Part shown: piece after piece, positions 1-11,166 of the stretch
Layout of the letters: every line of letters starts with the position of its first letter
Numbering within the stretch: the first letter of the stretch is position 1
The notes under the pieces: generated by a model
What the model saw: only the letters and a program-made list of their open reading frames with translations
The model's database searches: none
What the model was told of the DNA's origin: nothing
Program-made: the position numbers and the translations under genes
Source: Emydura subglobosa
Lineage: Eukaryota > Chordata > Testudines > Chelidae
Direction of reading: 5' to 3'
NCBI GenBank assembly: GCA_007922225.1
Contig: ML680086.1
Coordinates: 8,931,472-8,995,471 of the forward strand
Length of the DNA: 64,000 nt

Positions 1-2513
1 GGCTAACCCGCTCAGTTCCTGCTTAACTGCCCCTGGCTAGAGACAGAGCCATTAGCAGTCCGTTTGCACTCGTTAGCTTCTTTAGCATTTCTAGCAGTTA
101 GCCTCCTCAGTCTTAGTTCTAATTTTTTATTTTTCTCCCCCCAAAAAACAACAATAAAAAAAAGAGACTTGATTTCCCCCCACTTTTTTGTCAGGGACCC
201 TCCCCTCAATGAGTATACCCGGTTCACTGGGCTTCAAGAAGTGCCTCTCCTGCAAAGAGGCCATCCCTGTGGCAGACAAGCTCTCTTATTGCATACAGTG
301 CTTCAGGGAAAGCCACACCCCACAGAAGTGTGGTCTCTGCCAACAAGTCAGACCCAGGTCTCGGAAGGACAGGGAGTAGAGACAGAAGATCATCTTCATG
401 GAGTGAGCCCTCCATCCCGCCTTCATCAAAGAAATCATCCGTGGACCCCTCTCATAAGTCATCAGAAAAGAGAGCAGTGAGTGCCCAGAGTGAGCCCCGA
501 GTTAGCCACAAAAGATCTCCGACACGCTCAGTATTGTCAGTACTGTCAGCACCGAGACAACCCTAGCCTGGTAGCCATGGCTCTCATAGATCTGGAGTGG
601 CAGGTACCACTGATACACCTAAGGACCTGATGGGCACAGGCACTGAGTCAATAGGACTGACAGACAAAGATAAGAGCCAGCACTTCAGTAAGAAGATGCT
701 GTTGGGACGTGTTGTACCATTGGCACAGTCATTGGTGCCCCATCCGGTATCGGGGTGATTGGTGCGGATGAGATCTCCAGCTCCCTCTGTACTGCCAGCA
801 GCATCTGGTTGGTGGCACTCAAGAGACCTCCAGGTATCTGACATACCAGAGTCTCCTCTTCTCAGCACCAGGACCTTGGCACTGAGTCTCCTCCTAGTGC
901 GAGAGTCTTCTCTGGTGCCCTGCCACGCACCTCCACCTTCTCGTGTAGAATCAGATTGTGAGCCAGAGGAGGTTGTTCCCCACGACTCCTCTAATGCTCT
1001 CTATGGTGCCCACTACCAACAGGCCCCCCCAGGTATACCCTCAGACTGCCCCACCACCACCACCTTGGTACAGCCAGTCATGGGCACCACCACTGGGCTC
1101 TATTCCACCGCCCCAGCTCTACTGGGATCCCTAGGTTGCATATCACCCCCATGCTTTTCAGGCTTCCAGCCTCACCTGTGAGGCCCCAAGGCGCTCCCCC
1201 TTGGATGCAGCATCTAAAACCTCAGAACCTCCAGCAGAGATTGTGGAGGACCTGGAGGGCAGAACTGAGAAAGAAGGGACTCCGAGGACTTCCCCAGATG
1301 AAGCTGTCATGCTCCTGCCACCGTCCTTAGCCGATGACTTCCAGCTCTTCCAGGACTTGGCAAAAAAGGTTGCAGACACACTGCAGATACCTTTGGAGGA
1401 AGTCAAGGACATCCATTATAAACTCCTTGACATATTACACTCTTCCTCATCCTAAGATAGCCCTCCCTATCAACAAGGCTCTCCTGGATCCCGCAAAAAC
1501 TATATGGCAGACCTCAGATCGGTGATGCCTACTTGTTAGTGGGTCGACAAAAAATATGTTCCAGCTAGGGAGACGGACTTTCTTTCCTCCCACCCCCACC
1601 ACAACTCTATTGTTGTGGATGTGGTAAACTCTTGGGGCCATCATCACCAAATGAGATCCACTTCCTATGACAGGACCTGGAAATGCTTGGACCTCTTTGG
1701 GAGGAAACCCTATTCCCCAGCCATGCTACAGTTTCGAATAGCTAATTATCAAGACAATGGCGGAACAGGACTGTGTCAACTATTTGAAACTTAACTTTAC
1801 TGATCAGCTTCCAGAGGCATTGCGTGACCAGTTCAAAGCCATCATCCAGGAAGGGGGTTTTCGGCGGCGGCAGGGTTTCGCAGCGGCAGAGAGGAACTTT
1901 TGGTGGCAGCGGGGTTTCGCGGCAGATTTGGCAGCGTGGTACAGCTCGCGTACCACCCAGCCTTCTTCGAAGTACCACCGGTGATACGCGTACCACCGGT
2001 TTAGAACCGCTGCCCTAAAGGATTCCAGGACCACTTTCCGTTCATTAGAGATCTACATGCCTGGACAAAAGACAAATTTTTGTGTGCAGCCCCAATGCAA
2101 ATCATGCATCCCTCAACAGCTGACTCAGTGCTTTTACGAGTCTCAGAGAAAGAAATCGAGGTTCCCCAGGCGAAAACCATCCAACCCACAGCCTTCCACG
2201 TCACAACCATCCACCTCCAAATACCAATTTTTATGTGTCGGTCGAGGTGTCGACAGACCATTCCCCTCAACTGCTACAGCTGATCAACATCTCTTAATCA
2301 TATGGCTACCATCTGGCCTTGTTCCACAGCACTTGGGAAGGCATAACATCAGACCGGTGGATCTTGGAAATTGTTCAAATGGGTATTCCATGCACTTTGC
2401 CTCTCTCTCCCCTCTACAACACCCTTCCCCATCCTCTTCAGGGACCCTTTTCATGAGAGATTCTGATGACAAGAAATAGATCACCTCCTCCAGTTAGGAG
2501 CTATAGAACCAGT
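1..2513 (+). mobile_element. DIRS-type retrotransposon, 5' part (gag region and start of RT), degenerate
   Basis: Left part of a decayed DIRS-like (tyrosine-recombinase) retrotransposon that probably begins before the window. Broken frames carry, in order, a Cys-rich gag-like segment (about 212-380), a gag C-terminal segment with QIPLEEVKDIHYKLLDIL (about 1330-1455), a stretch reading PINKALLDPAKTIWQT (about 1468-1515), and the entry to the reverse transcriptase with TSDRWILEIVQMG (about 2346-2385). Many frameshifts and stops make every open frame short. The order gag, RT, RNase H, recombinase across 1-6245 fits DIRS rather than Gypsy or ERV. The assignment rests on recognising these motifs, not on a database search. 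Confidence 0.8.
188..1455 (+). pseudogene. DIRS gag-like ORF remnant
   Basis: Remnant of the DIRS structural (gag-like) gene, spread over at least two frames. The first segment (188-379) has paired cysteines (KKCLSCKEA, YCIQCF, QKCGLCQQ) that look like zinc-binding knuckles. The last segment (1201-1455) ends in a helical stretch FQLFQDLAKKVADTLQIP followed by a Ser run. Stops and frame changes between them rule out a working protein. DIRS gag proteins are poorly characterised; binding of the element's own RNA is an inference from Gag-like cysteine motifs. Confidence 0.6.
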
Positions 2514-3535
2514 GTGACCTGTCTGTGCCTAGGGTGGCTCACCTGAAAATGCCAAGGTCGGGGCATATTGGAAACAGGAGAGCAAATTCTTCCGAAGTGG
2601 TGGCTAACACTGCAGTTAGATTCCATGGCCAGTCACAAACAGTGCTCCTGATTCCCTACACTTGTTATCAAGAAACTCTCAAAAAGAAATACACATCCCC
2701 CTTTTACTGCATTTCAGTCTCTGGCCCTCAAAGAGCAACTAGGTCCAGTAAAATAAGTTATGAAAACTCTATTCCCTTTACCAAAAATGTTCTGATCCCA
2801 AAAGGCCAACCACAGTACCAGATCAATGTAAGTTTGGATCTCACCCAAAATACCACACTGCCAGCCAATCCTTTAGTAACTAAAACTAAAGGTTTATTAT
2901 AAAAAAAAAAAAAAAAAAGAAACAAATGAGAAGAGAGATGTTACATTGTCAAAGCAATCAGATGCATACAAATGACTTCAAAGTCCATATAGATCAGATT
3001 CTCAGCAGAATTGTGGAGTTTTCAGGCTTGTATAGTTCTTCTGGAGTACATCCAGTACCTGGATGGGTCTCAGTCCTTTGTTCACAGTGTCAGGTGTAGA
3101 ATAGTTGATCCACAGGCAGGAAGCAGGAATGAAGACAAGGTGGAGATGGTGCAGCTGCATTTTATAGTTTCTGCCAGGAAGTTTGTACTTCCATTGTGCC
3201 ATGAGGCTAGCCAGTGCACACATGGCTTGATGATTCATAAGGTGTGGCCCCTGGGTTCATGAATCTTTCACTGGATTCATTGTACATTTGCGTTCCCTTG
3301 ATGGGCCATTAAGCAGGCTTAGTGCTGCTGCCCTCCTGTGTCACCCAGAAACACAGCACAGGTTTGAAATACAAATATAACACACACATTTAGAACTCAT
3401 AATACAAAACTGATACATAAACTATATTATTATACTTAGCAAATTATAATCTTTCTCATAGTACCTGATACAGTATATTTCATAAGATTCATTGTAATTT
3501 TGCAATATTGATATTAATAATATTATAAATGACCA
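2514..3535 (-). mobile_element. LTR (solo, minus orientation) inserted in the DIRS element
   Basis: This block interrupts the DIRS reverse transcriptase between the AIEPV-like segment at about 2500 and the segment that resumes near 3545. It is the reverse complement of the LTR at 17258-18254. Matching landmarks are the left edge (GCCTAGGGTGGCTCACCTGA here against TCAGGTGACTACCCTAGGC there), the block around the polyadenylation signal (CCAATCCTTTAGTAACTAAA here at 2868-2887), and the right part with GTACCTGATACAGTATATTT. TTTATT at about 2893 is the AATAAA of the minus strand. No internal retroviral genes are present, so I call it a solo LTR. The right edge is eroded and placed only to within about 15 bases. 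Confidence 0.75.
2892..2918. repeat. A-rich tract next to the LTR polyadenylation signal
   Basis: Run of about 18 consecutive A residues right after TTTATTAT inside the minus-strand LTR. On the LTR sense strand this is a T-run upstream of AATAAA, matching the pyrimidine-rich stretch seen at 17850-17875 in the + strand copy but expanded here. Confidence 0.8.
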
Positions 3536-3544
3536 CTTATATTC

Positions 3545-4400
3545 CAGACGGCATCACAACCAGTACCTCAACATCTATGAGGCAAAGATTTTTACTTTCG
3601 CTTTTTCCTAATACCCAATAGGAAGGGAGGCTGGACACCCATTCTAGATCTCAGAGTGCTCAACAAGTTTACAGAACTGGGCCTACAGATCAATGCCCAG
3701 AAATCAACCCTCACCCCAATACAGCGTCTGAAATTCATAGGAGCTGACCTCTACTCTCTACAGGCTAGAGCGCTCCTACCTCAACACAGGTTCCTCTCTT
3801 TGGCCACACTCAAAGGGACAGTACAAAACAGCCCACGAATATCAGCCACACACTGCCTCCAACATTTGGGGCACATGGCAGCAGACACAGTGGTAGCATC
3901 ACGTGCCTGACTTCACATGCGATGCCTCCAGAGGTGAGTCAGCTCAGTTTACAGACCAAGCAGAGACAGATGAGACAAACCTCTGTCACTATCCGCCAAG
4001 GTCAGGATATCCCTGGACTGGTGGAAAGACCCAGCAAATATTTACAATGGGATCCCCTTCTTGCAAACTTTTCTATTGTTGCTTCTCACCACTGACGCAT
4101 CCCTCATAGGATGGGGCGCACATCTAAATGACCTTGCAACACGAGACAGAGATATCCCTTCACATCAACCACCTCGAGCTCAGGGTGGTCAGTAATGCCT
4201 GTGCCCATTTCCTCCCACTGACCAAGGGAACACATATGAGAGTCTTAAACAACATAACATTATGTATTACATCAATCAATAAGGAGGAGCCAGGTTGCCC
4301 CCCCTCTGTGCAGAAGCAATAAGGCTATGGAACTGGTGCATCTTCCATGACATTACACTATCAGCGGCTTACCTTCCGGGCACACAAATACCGGATACCA
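3545..4400 (+). pseudogene. DIRS reverse transcriptase / RNase H remnant with deleted RT core
   Basis: After the LTR, DIRS sequence resumes with a degraded GGW-P-LDLR-LNKF-type motif at about 3618-3665. It jumps almost at once to LGLQINAQKSTLTPIQRLKF (from about 3680), the post-palm segment of DIRS RTs. The roughly 100 residues normally between these, including the YxDD catalytic box, are absent, so a deletion has removed the RT active site. Further on, a reading with the sense of TDASLIGWGAHLN at about 4092-4127 and HINHLELRVVSNACAHFLP at about 4154-4210 is the DIRS RNase H region. Frame changes occur throughout. Confidence 0.75.
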
Positions 4401-4889
4401 GACAGTCTCAGTCGCAAGTTCCCACGTGACTATGAATGGGGGATAAACCCAGCAGTACTTCATGACCTAGTCAGATGCTGGTGGACACTGACTAGAGATC
4501 TGTTCGCTGTTCACCTGAATAAGAAATGTCCATGCTACTGCTCCAGAGCAGGGAAGGGACAACACTCCCTAGGTGATGCTCTTCTTCTCTGAGACAGGGC
4601 CCTTCTATATGGCTTTCCTGCATTTCCTTTACTGTTGAAAGTCCTATTCAAATTAAAAAGAGAAAGAGCATGTCATATTGATTGCTCCCACTTGGCCAAG
4701 ACAGACTTGGTACCCTTACCTATCACAACTCACAACATGCCCGCCGATCTCTCTCCAATCCACACCCTCCCTCCTCTCACAGAATGAAGGACGCACTTTA
4801 CATCCAAACCTGGGGATTCTCTGACTCAGAGCTTGGCTCCTCCATGGTTCCAATGCATAGAAAGCGCCTGCTCAAAGGAGGTACAAGAG

Positions 4890-5870
4890 GTATTACTACA
4901 CAGTAGGAAGTCCTCAACGCGCCAAACTTACCTACAAAAATGGTCCAGGTTTCGGATTTGGCAACAAATCTCCCCAACATCTATGACTCTCCCAAAGATC
5001 CTAGCCTAGACTATGTGCTGACCCTAAAAAAATTGGGACTGCCTCTCAGTTCTCTCAGGGGCCAGCTAGCGGCTATAGCAGCCTTCCACCAACGAATAGA
5101 GGAGTACTCAGTGCTATCACACCAAACCACTGAATGATTCCCCAGGAATATAGCAAACCTTTTTCCACAATCCCCACACTCCACCCCTATATAGGATTTA
5201 AGCCTGATATTGAAAGGCCTGACTAAACCTCCCTTCGAATCCATGGCCACTTATTTACCTGTCAGTGAAAATGGCCTTTCCAATAGCAATCACCTTGGCT
5301 AGGAGAAAGGAGAAAAAGCAGCTGATGGCACATCTCCCCTACACTGTAGTCTTTCGGGATAAGGTTACGCTCAGGCCACACACAAAATTCATCCCCAAGT
5401 TAACCTCCCCATTCCACATGAACCAATTGATTCACCTTCCGACTTTTTGCCCTAAGCCTCTCTGTGACAACAGGGAGGCTATATAACACATGCTAGATAT
5501 CAGGAGAGCTGGATAAGACAAAGACTTTCAGGAAGTCCCCTAAGCTTCTCCTCTCTATTGCGACAGATCCAAAGGATCAACAATATCAGCCCAGAGACAC
5601 TCCAAGTGGGTCTCGACCTGCATTACACAATGTTATCAGTTTTGCAACATGACACCTCCAGATAGTATTTGCACGCACGCCTCCTCTGTTGCTTTCTTCA
5701 AGAACATCCTTATCTCAGAAATCTGCAGAGCAGCGACGTGGGCATCAGTCCATACACCTTTGCAGATCACTACACGATTACTAGGGCCTCCACCTCTGAT
5801 GCCCTCTTCGGCTCCGCAGTTCTGTCATCTGAACTGACCCAACTTCGAAGCCCCAACCCTCCAGTAGGGA
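4890..5870 (+). pseudogene. DIRS tyrosine recombinase remnant
   Basis: Broken frames encode the DIRS integrase of the tyrosine recombinase type, which inserts circular cDNA without target-site duplication. Visible segments are SLRGQLAAIAAFHQRIEEYS (about 5056-5115), an arginine-rich helix region PIAITLARRKEKKQLMAHLP (from about 5280), HTKFIPKLTSPFHMNQLIHL (from about 5379), and the catalytic end EICRAATWASVHT (about 5718-5757) continuing in another frame as YTFADHYTI (about 5753-5779). The frame switch falls inside the catalytic C-terminal motif, and there are additional stops, so the enzyme is dead. Order and motif spacing match the DIRS family as I know it. Confidence 0.75.
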
Positions 5871-6245
5871 TTCTGCTCAGAAGTCACCTACAGCGGAGCA
5901 CCCAGAGGGACACCATTTGAAGAAGTTACTCACCTTGTGCAGTAACGATGGTCCTTTGAGATGTATGTCCCTATGGGTGCTCTTCCACTCTACTTCGGCA
6001 TTCTTGTCCGTGACTCTGTGGTACGAGAAGGAACTGAGGGGGGTTAGCCCATGTGTGCACTGGCTAGCCCCGTGACAGGGCACAAGGAGAGACAGTGCAT
6101 GTGTGGGCCTAACGGACAATGGACCCTGATACTGAAGTTCTCTGATTGGCAGCACAGGGACGCAAGCACACCTACAGGGGAGCACCCCATAGAGGCGCAC
6201 ATCTCGAAGAACCATCGTTACTGCACACGGTGAATCACTTAGTCT
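5871..6245. repeat. DIRS terminal region with inverted arms
   Basis: Noncoding end of the DIRS element. The segment at 5924-5980 (TTACTCACCTTGTGCAGTAA and onward) is nearly the reverse complement of 6164-6240 (ending TTACTGCACACGGTGAATCA), giving arms of about 60-75 bases around a spacer of about 185 bases. The arms also contain the GGAGCACCC / GGGTGCTC motif. DIRS elements carry inverted terminal repeats and an internal complementary region used to template their circular form, which fits this arrangement. Confidence 0.75.
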
Positions 6246-6841
6246 CCAAGGCCCATTCAGTCCCTTAGCTGCACATCTGCACAGCCAGCGGCAGCGAGCC
6301 TCTAAGCTCAGGGTGACAGAGTTGGACTTCTGCTACCGTTCGAAAACCAGCTGCCTTGACAGTGCTTTTAAGCTGTGGCTCAGGCAGGAGCTCCGGGACT
6401 GCGATGGGCTTCAGAGCCTGAGCTGCAACATTTACACAGCCATTTGTAGAGTCTGTGAACCCAGGCTTGCAGGCCCACTGCCACAGGCTGTGTCGATCGA
6501 TCCTCTTCGAAGCCACCAAACTTGATGCTAATTAATGCAAGTTGTGGTGTTGGTCTGTTTGCTTCTTTATGTCAATGCCAGTCCACTGGGAATCGGACTG
6601 CAACTAGCAACTCATTTTACACAAGCTAGGAACCATCTGATTTTATATTGGGTCATCTGTATGTCACTTGCCCACTCCTTTTATCCTGTACTAGCATTGC
6701 GTCTAACATCACCGTCATGAAATGGAGCCGAGTCACTTACTGCTTCAAAGCCCTTGCCCTATCTGTCTCGGCTCCGATGAGCGTATGCCACTATTGGTTA
6801 GTTTCTATATATTAATACCAGGGAAAATGATGGTGGTTAAA
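6246..6841. other. noncoding sequence after the DIRS element
   Basis: No gene is supported here. The part at 6296-6520 has the look of an old nonautonomous DNA element (GAGCTGCAACATTTACACAG resembles MITE interiors elsewhere), but I cannot define its ends. The rest is anonymous. Confidence 0.4.
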
Positions 6842-6923
6842 GTGCAGCCTGGGACATTTTGAGATGTGGGTGCCAGTCCTGTCTCCACCACAGACTTCTT
6901 GTGTGATCTTGGGCAAGTCTTTA
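6842..6923 (+). repeat. MIR SINE, 5' fragment
   Basis: Reads like the body of a MIR SINE: GGGTGCCAGTCCTGTCTCCA followed by GTGTGATCTTGGGCAAGTC, the diagnostic 'ttgggcaagtc' core. The copy is interrupted at 6923 and continues at 7219 after an inserted DNA element. Confidence 0.75.
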
Positions 6924-7215
6924 GGGTACTTCCACCCTGCAGCTGGGTGGAATGGCATCTTGTGTAGACCCACCCCCACTAGCTTTACTCGCTTTAACTT
7001 GCTAAAAATAGAAGTGTGGACACCATGGCACAGGCTTCAGTGCCGGCTCCACAAGCAAATATGTGCCCAAAGGGAGGAGGTGGGCTTGCGCAGCCCACGT
7101 TGAAGCCTGTGCTACCATGGCCTCTTCGCTACTTTTAGTGATCTAGCTAGGATACAGCGGGCATGGGTCTACATGAGCAGCCATTTGCACCCCCAGCTGC
7201 AGTGTAGATATTCCC
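6924..7215. mobile_element. PIF-Harbinger-type MITE inserted in the MIR
   Basis: The element begins GGGTACTTCCACCCTGCAGC and its right end, read on the minus strand, begins GGGAATATCTACACTGCAGC, giving terminal inverted repeats of about 30 bases with scattered mismatches. It is flanked on both sides by TTA (6921-6923 and 7216-7218). A 3-bp TWA duplication is the signature of PIF-Harbinger transposition. At 292 bp with no reading frame it is nonautonomous. Removing it restores a continuous MIR sequence. Confidence 0.85.
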
Positions 7216-7218
7216 TTA

Positions 7219-7330
7219 GTCTCTCTGTATGTCAGTCCCCCATCAGTGAAATGGGGAAAATAGCATTGCTCTGCCAAAGGCACTGAGGTGCTCAGATCCT
7301 GCGATAATGGGGGCCAGGTATGTACCTAAG
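7219..7330 (+). repeat. MIR SINE, 3' fragment
   Basis: Continuation of the MIR split by the MITE: GTCTCTCTGTATGTCAGTCC, then CATCAGTGAAATGGGGAAAA, matching the conserved 'ctgtgcctcagtttcc-catctgtaaaatgggga' part of MIR. Confidence 0.75.
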
Positions 7331-10224
7331 ATAGAGATAGCTTCTTCCCTAAAGGCAGCAATGCATCTATGTTAAATTTCCCATGTGGTCCTATTGGATC
7401 TTGCATGATCATGGTAATTTTTTTCCAAGGGTAGAGGTGCCCATAAAGAATCTTTGGTACTGACCCGATCTTCTCTCTGTATCAATAATAAACCCAACTC
7501 TTGGGCTGGTGCTAGTGACATACTGCTAGAGTGGCTGTCTTTCAGATGAGGTGCAAATTCCATCCAAGGAGTCCATCAAAATCCCCCTTTTAAAGTTTCA
7601 GTGCAACACTATCCTGGTACTGTGAAATTGCTACTGTATTCCACCCCAGAGTCAGATATATTTTAGCGAGAGAGAGCATGAATCCCATGACTATCTCTTA
7701 CCTACTTCTCAGGGGTGTTGCAAGACAGAAAGGGCTTTGAGATTTTTAGATGAGAAGTGCAGAATAATACAGATTTTAGACATCTGTGGGAGAAAGATTT
7801 TTTTTTTAAAAAACAATTTTGTTCAGTCTATTTTACCCACTGAAAAACAATAGATTCTCTTACTGGCCTTGAATAAGAATGCACAGGCCAGCCTGAGTTC
7901 TGATGATCCTGTCTCATTTTTTATGGTGGTTATTAATCTGTAGCATAAAGGTTTGTGTGGACACAGAGAATCTGATCAATCAGCGTTTCTTAAATTTGAT
8001 GGACAGAAGTGGCAACTAAATTGTGTTTTAGAATCCTGTGGTGGGCTAGTGTCCTCTCTCTCTTCTCTGTCAAACTTCCTTCCCCTGAGAGAAAAAAATC
8101 AGTCTTCTTTGGCAGAAAGGAAAGTGGCTTATCTCAGATCCCCAGAAGGACTGAATCACCAGTGCCACCAATGGCATCTGCCTGACAGTGAGATTCTGCT
8201 GACCCCTCAGTGATTTAGTGGTAAATTGCATTCTGCAAAGGGTGGGTGTATGTTTTTTGGGAGTGGTTTTAAAATGAAATAGACAGAAAAGGCCCCACAA
8301 AGTGAGATTGGCTTCTATGGCCAGGGGCAAGTCTGGCCATCTTGTAAGTCTGCCCATCTTGAGAGAGTATCACATTAAAATAATGGGCCAGATCTTCAGC
8401 TGGTGTATATCATTGTCTTTGCAGAGACTGCGATGGATCTCTTCGGGATTTCACCAGCTGGGGATCTGGAGGACAGCATGTAGTAATAGGGGCACCTGGC
8501 TGGCCAAGTCTCTCTCTTATGAAGATCACTGTTACAACCTTCCCTGGGGTAGTAGAGATTGCTATTCACGTCAGACAGCTGCCTGGTGGCCTTCGTGAAT
8601 AGAGTAGTTGGCTTCAGGCCACTTCCTAGTAGACAAGTGCCCACATGACGACATCCACCATTTTAATTAGCACCTTTGTTGGCAAGTCTCAGTGGAGAGG
8701 CCAAGGAGTGAATAGGCATGAAGCAAAGACCTACCCGCTCATCCCTAGATGCTGCAGAACAGGGAATCTTGGGTACAGTTTGTAACCTCTTTTGAGATTC
8801 TTCAGGCTATATATTAATGTGAACTATTACTCTATTGATGGGGCGTGGGGAGCATGTTCTTCCTACTGCATCTGGTGTTGCTCAATAGGCAATGATAATT
8901 TATAGGACTGTCATCCCAGTGTTGTAACAATATTTTACCTTCCCATAGCATCTTTCATCCAGAAGGTTCCCAGAACTATTTGTCCACCTGTTGATCTGAT
9001 CTCCGAGCAACACAGTACCTGAGAGCAGTTTACCATGTGTGGCAGCTACTGCTTGCCTTTGATATATAGTCTCTAGATTGTAGAAACCTTTATTCAGGCA
9101 CAGAATGTAGGGAGGAGAAATGGAAGAGAAGGTTAAGATGTATGTCGAGGGGGGGGAGGGAGGTGGTAGTGCGTCACTCAACCATCAATGAAAGTTTGAA
9201 GGTAAATAGGATCTTTTTCATCCACAGAACAAATTCAGTGTTGGCTACAGTGGGGCTTTTATTTGATGCCATGATAAACTGATGGATGGAAGAGAATCAA
9301 GCACTGCATCTGTTAAAATTAAAAGCATGTTTTCCTTAGTGCTCACAAGACAGGATGGGAACATGTGCCTGAGACAGACAGAGATGTATCTCCCATGGGA
9401 GGGAAAAGAAACGCTAAGGGAAATCAGAACGCCCCTGGAACCCTGGACTCTATTTGGAAGCTAGTAAAACTCCAAACTGCCTGGTGGCAAAGCAGGCTAC
9501 TCTGCAGTCTGCCCACACGTCTTGTTTCTGTTCTTGGTGTGCAGTTCTGACAGGCGCTCACATTGCAATACCAACCTCTCTGCCATCTGCTGCATTTCTT
9601 TCATATTCTCACCTAGTCACTTAATTAGCACCCTACTAATTCTCCATCTGTGGTGCATTCTTTACACTCTGACAACTGCACTGTAGTGTTTAATGAACCC
9701 TTTATTGAAGTAAATTCTTATTTGTAGCAGAGTGGTACGTATGCCTGAGCCCTGCCTGCATGACCGTTTCCCGCTATTGCACCCACAGGTGGGCTGTGGC
9801 AATGAATTTTGGATCCAGCATTTGTCCTCATAGTCAAGGCCTCCATCCGTTGGAAGCCAAAACTTGATTCTCCATGCAGTGTGCTTGGGTGTTATTTTCA
9901 TTTCCATCCAGCCTCCATGCAGGATGCTTCTCATCCATCTGGAAGGAAGCTGTTAACTGCTGTGAAAGGGAATCCAAATGTTTGAAACTTGGCTGGTTGC
10001 TGCTGGGGAAAATGGCTTCCCTGCGGCAGGAACAGACAAGGGGAGCCTCTTTGAATGCTCTGTCATGGCTTTGGGGTGCTGCCTTTCCATTGCAAGAGAC
10101 GTTGAGCTGAAGCAGCGTAAGAACTGGACCTTTCAATGCTGACCCATCATCTAATTGGGGAGAGTGCCCAGACTGAGATACAGAGCACAACACTATGGTG
10201 TACCGCTGTCTGGAGTAGCTCATG
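7331..10224. other. anonymous noncoding sequence
   Basis: No convincing gene, RNA or complete element. Open frames are short with no recognisable domains. 8381-8415 (GGGCCAGATCTTCAGCTGGT) resembles one arm of a small palindromic repeat family seen elsewhere in the window. There is a G-rich run near 9149-9168. Nothing else stands out by eye. Confidence 0.5.
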
Positions 10225-11166
10225 ACTGAGTGCCAACCTCCGGGCAGACTGTCAGAAAACAGGGTAGACACCCCAAACTGGTGTATGTTCTATAATTAGA
10301 TTTTACCAAGCCAGTGACAAATGTGAACTCCTGGATCACTATCCCAATCTTACCATGGAGTCAGACTAGACTCTTCAGTTTCTGTGATGAAAGGTCACTT
10401 AAACCAAAAAAAATCACACCACATCCGGTTATTCCAAGTCTCAAGAGACCAATCACTTACCCCAGATTAATTGTTACTCATCTAGATCTTATACCAAAGA
10501 CAATTCTGGTAGCCAATTCTATAGTAAACCAGCAAAAGGTTTATTAGCTAAGAAAAAGAAACACGCGTTATTAAGCAGTTAAAGCAGGTAAAATATATGC
10601 ACAGGTGAGTCACAGTTTGTAATTCCAAATGGGGCAGCTTGTTACATCGCTGCCACATTTCCCAAAAGTCTTTTCAGGGTAGCCAGATTATCTCTGCGGA
10701 TCTCCATTTTGCATCTGGTGCACTTCCCTGTCAGACTCCAAACAATCCAGAGATATTTCCTTGAATTCATACTTATAGCTTCTCACTGAAACAAGCTGAC
10801 AGGGTCATCACCCACGTGGGTGTCTCCTTTGATGATGGAATGAATTTTGAGTCTTTGACCTCCAATCATCACACACAATGACCACTTGCTTTGAAATGAG
10901 CTCTTTTCTGTTAGAGTTCTTCATTGGCATTCCACAAAGCTTCTTTCTCCTTTGATGGGTTACATAGTGACAGGGGCACACACAATGTAAATGTTTGCAA
11001 CTCCATTAGAACAGGATACAGGTAAGTAACCTCCCATTAGTTTTCATGAAGTTTGAACACCAAATACACTCTTTTACATTTACCAATCACACTGAGCTAT
11101 ACTAATACACAAGTGACTTGACCTGGGGCTTCAGCATGAGCTGGCATCTGGTCTGCCAGGGTCACA
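10225..11166 (-). mobile_element. LTR, minus orientation
   Basis: About 940 bp with the features of an LTR read on the minus strand. It would start TGTGACCCTGGCAGACCAG (reverse complement of 11148-11166) and has a polyadenylation signal at 10540-10545 (TTTATT on the + strand). The right edge falls exactly where the Harbinger transposase reading stops. The family differs from the LTR at 17258. The left edge is uncertain by some tens of bases. No gag, pol or env sequence is attached, so it is probably solo. Confidence 0.6.
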
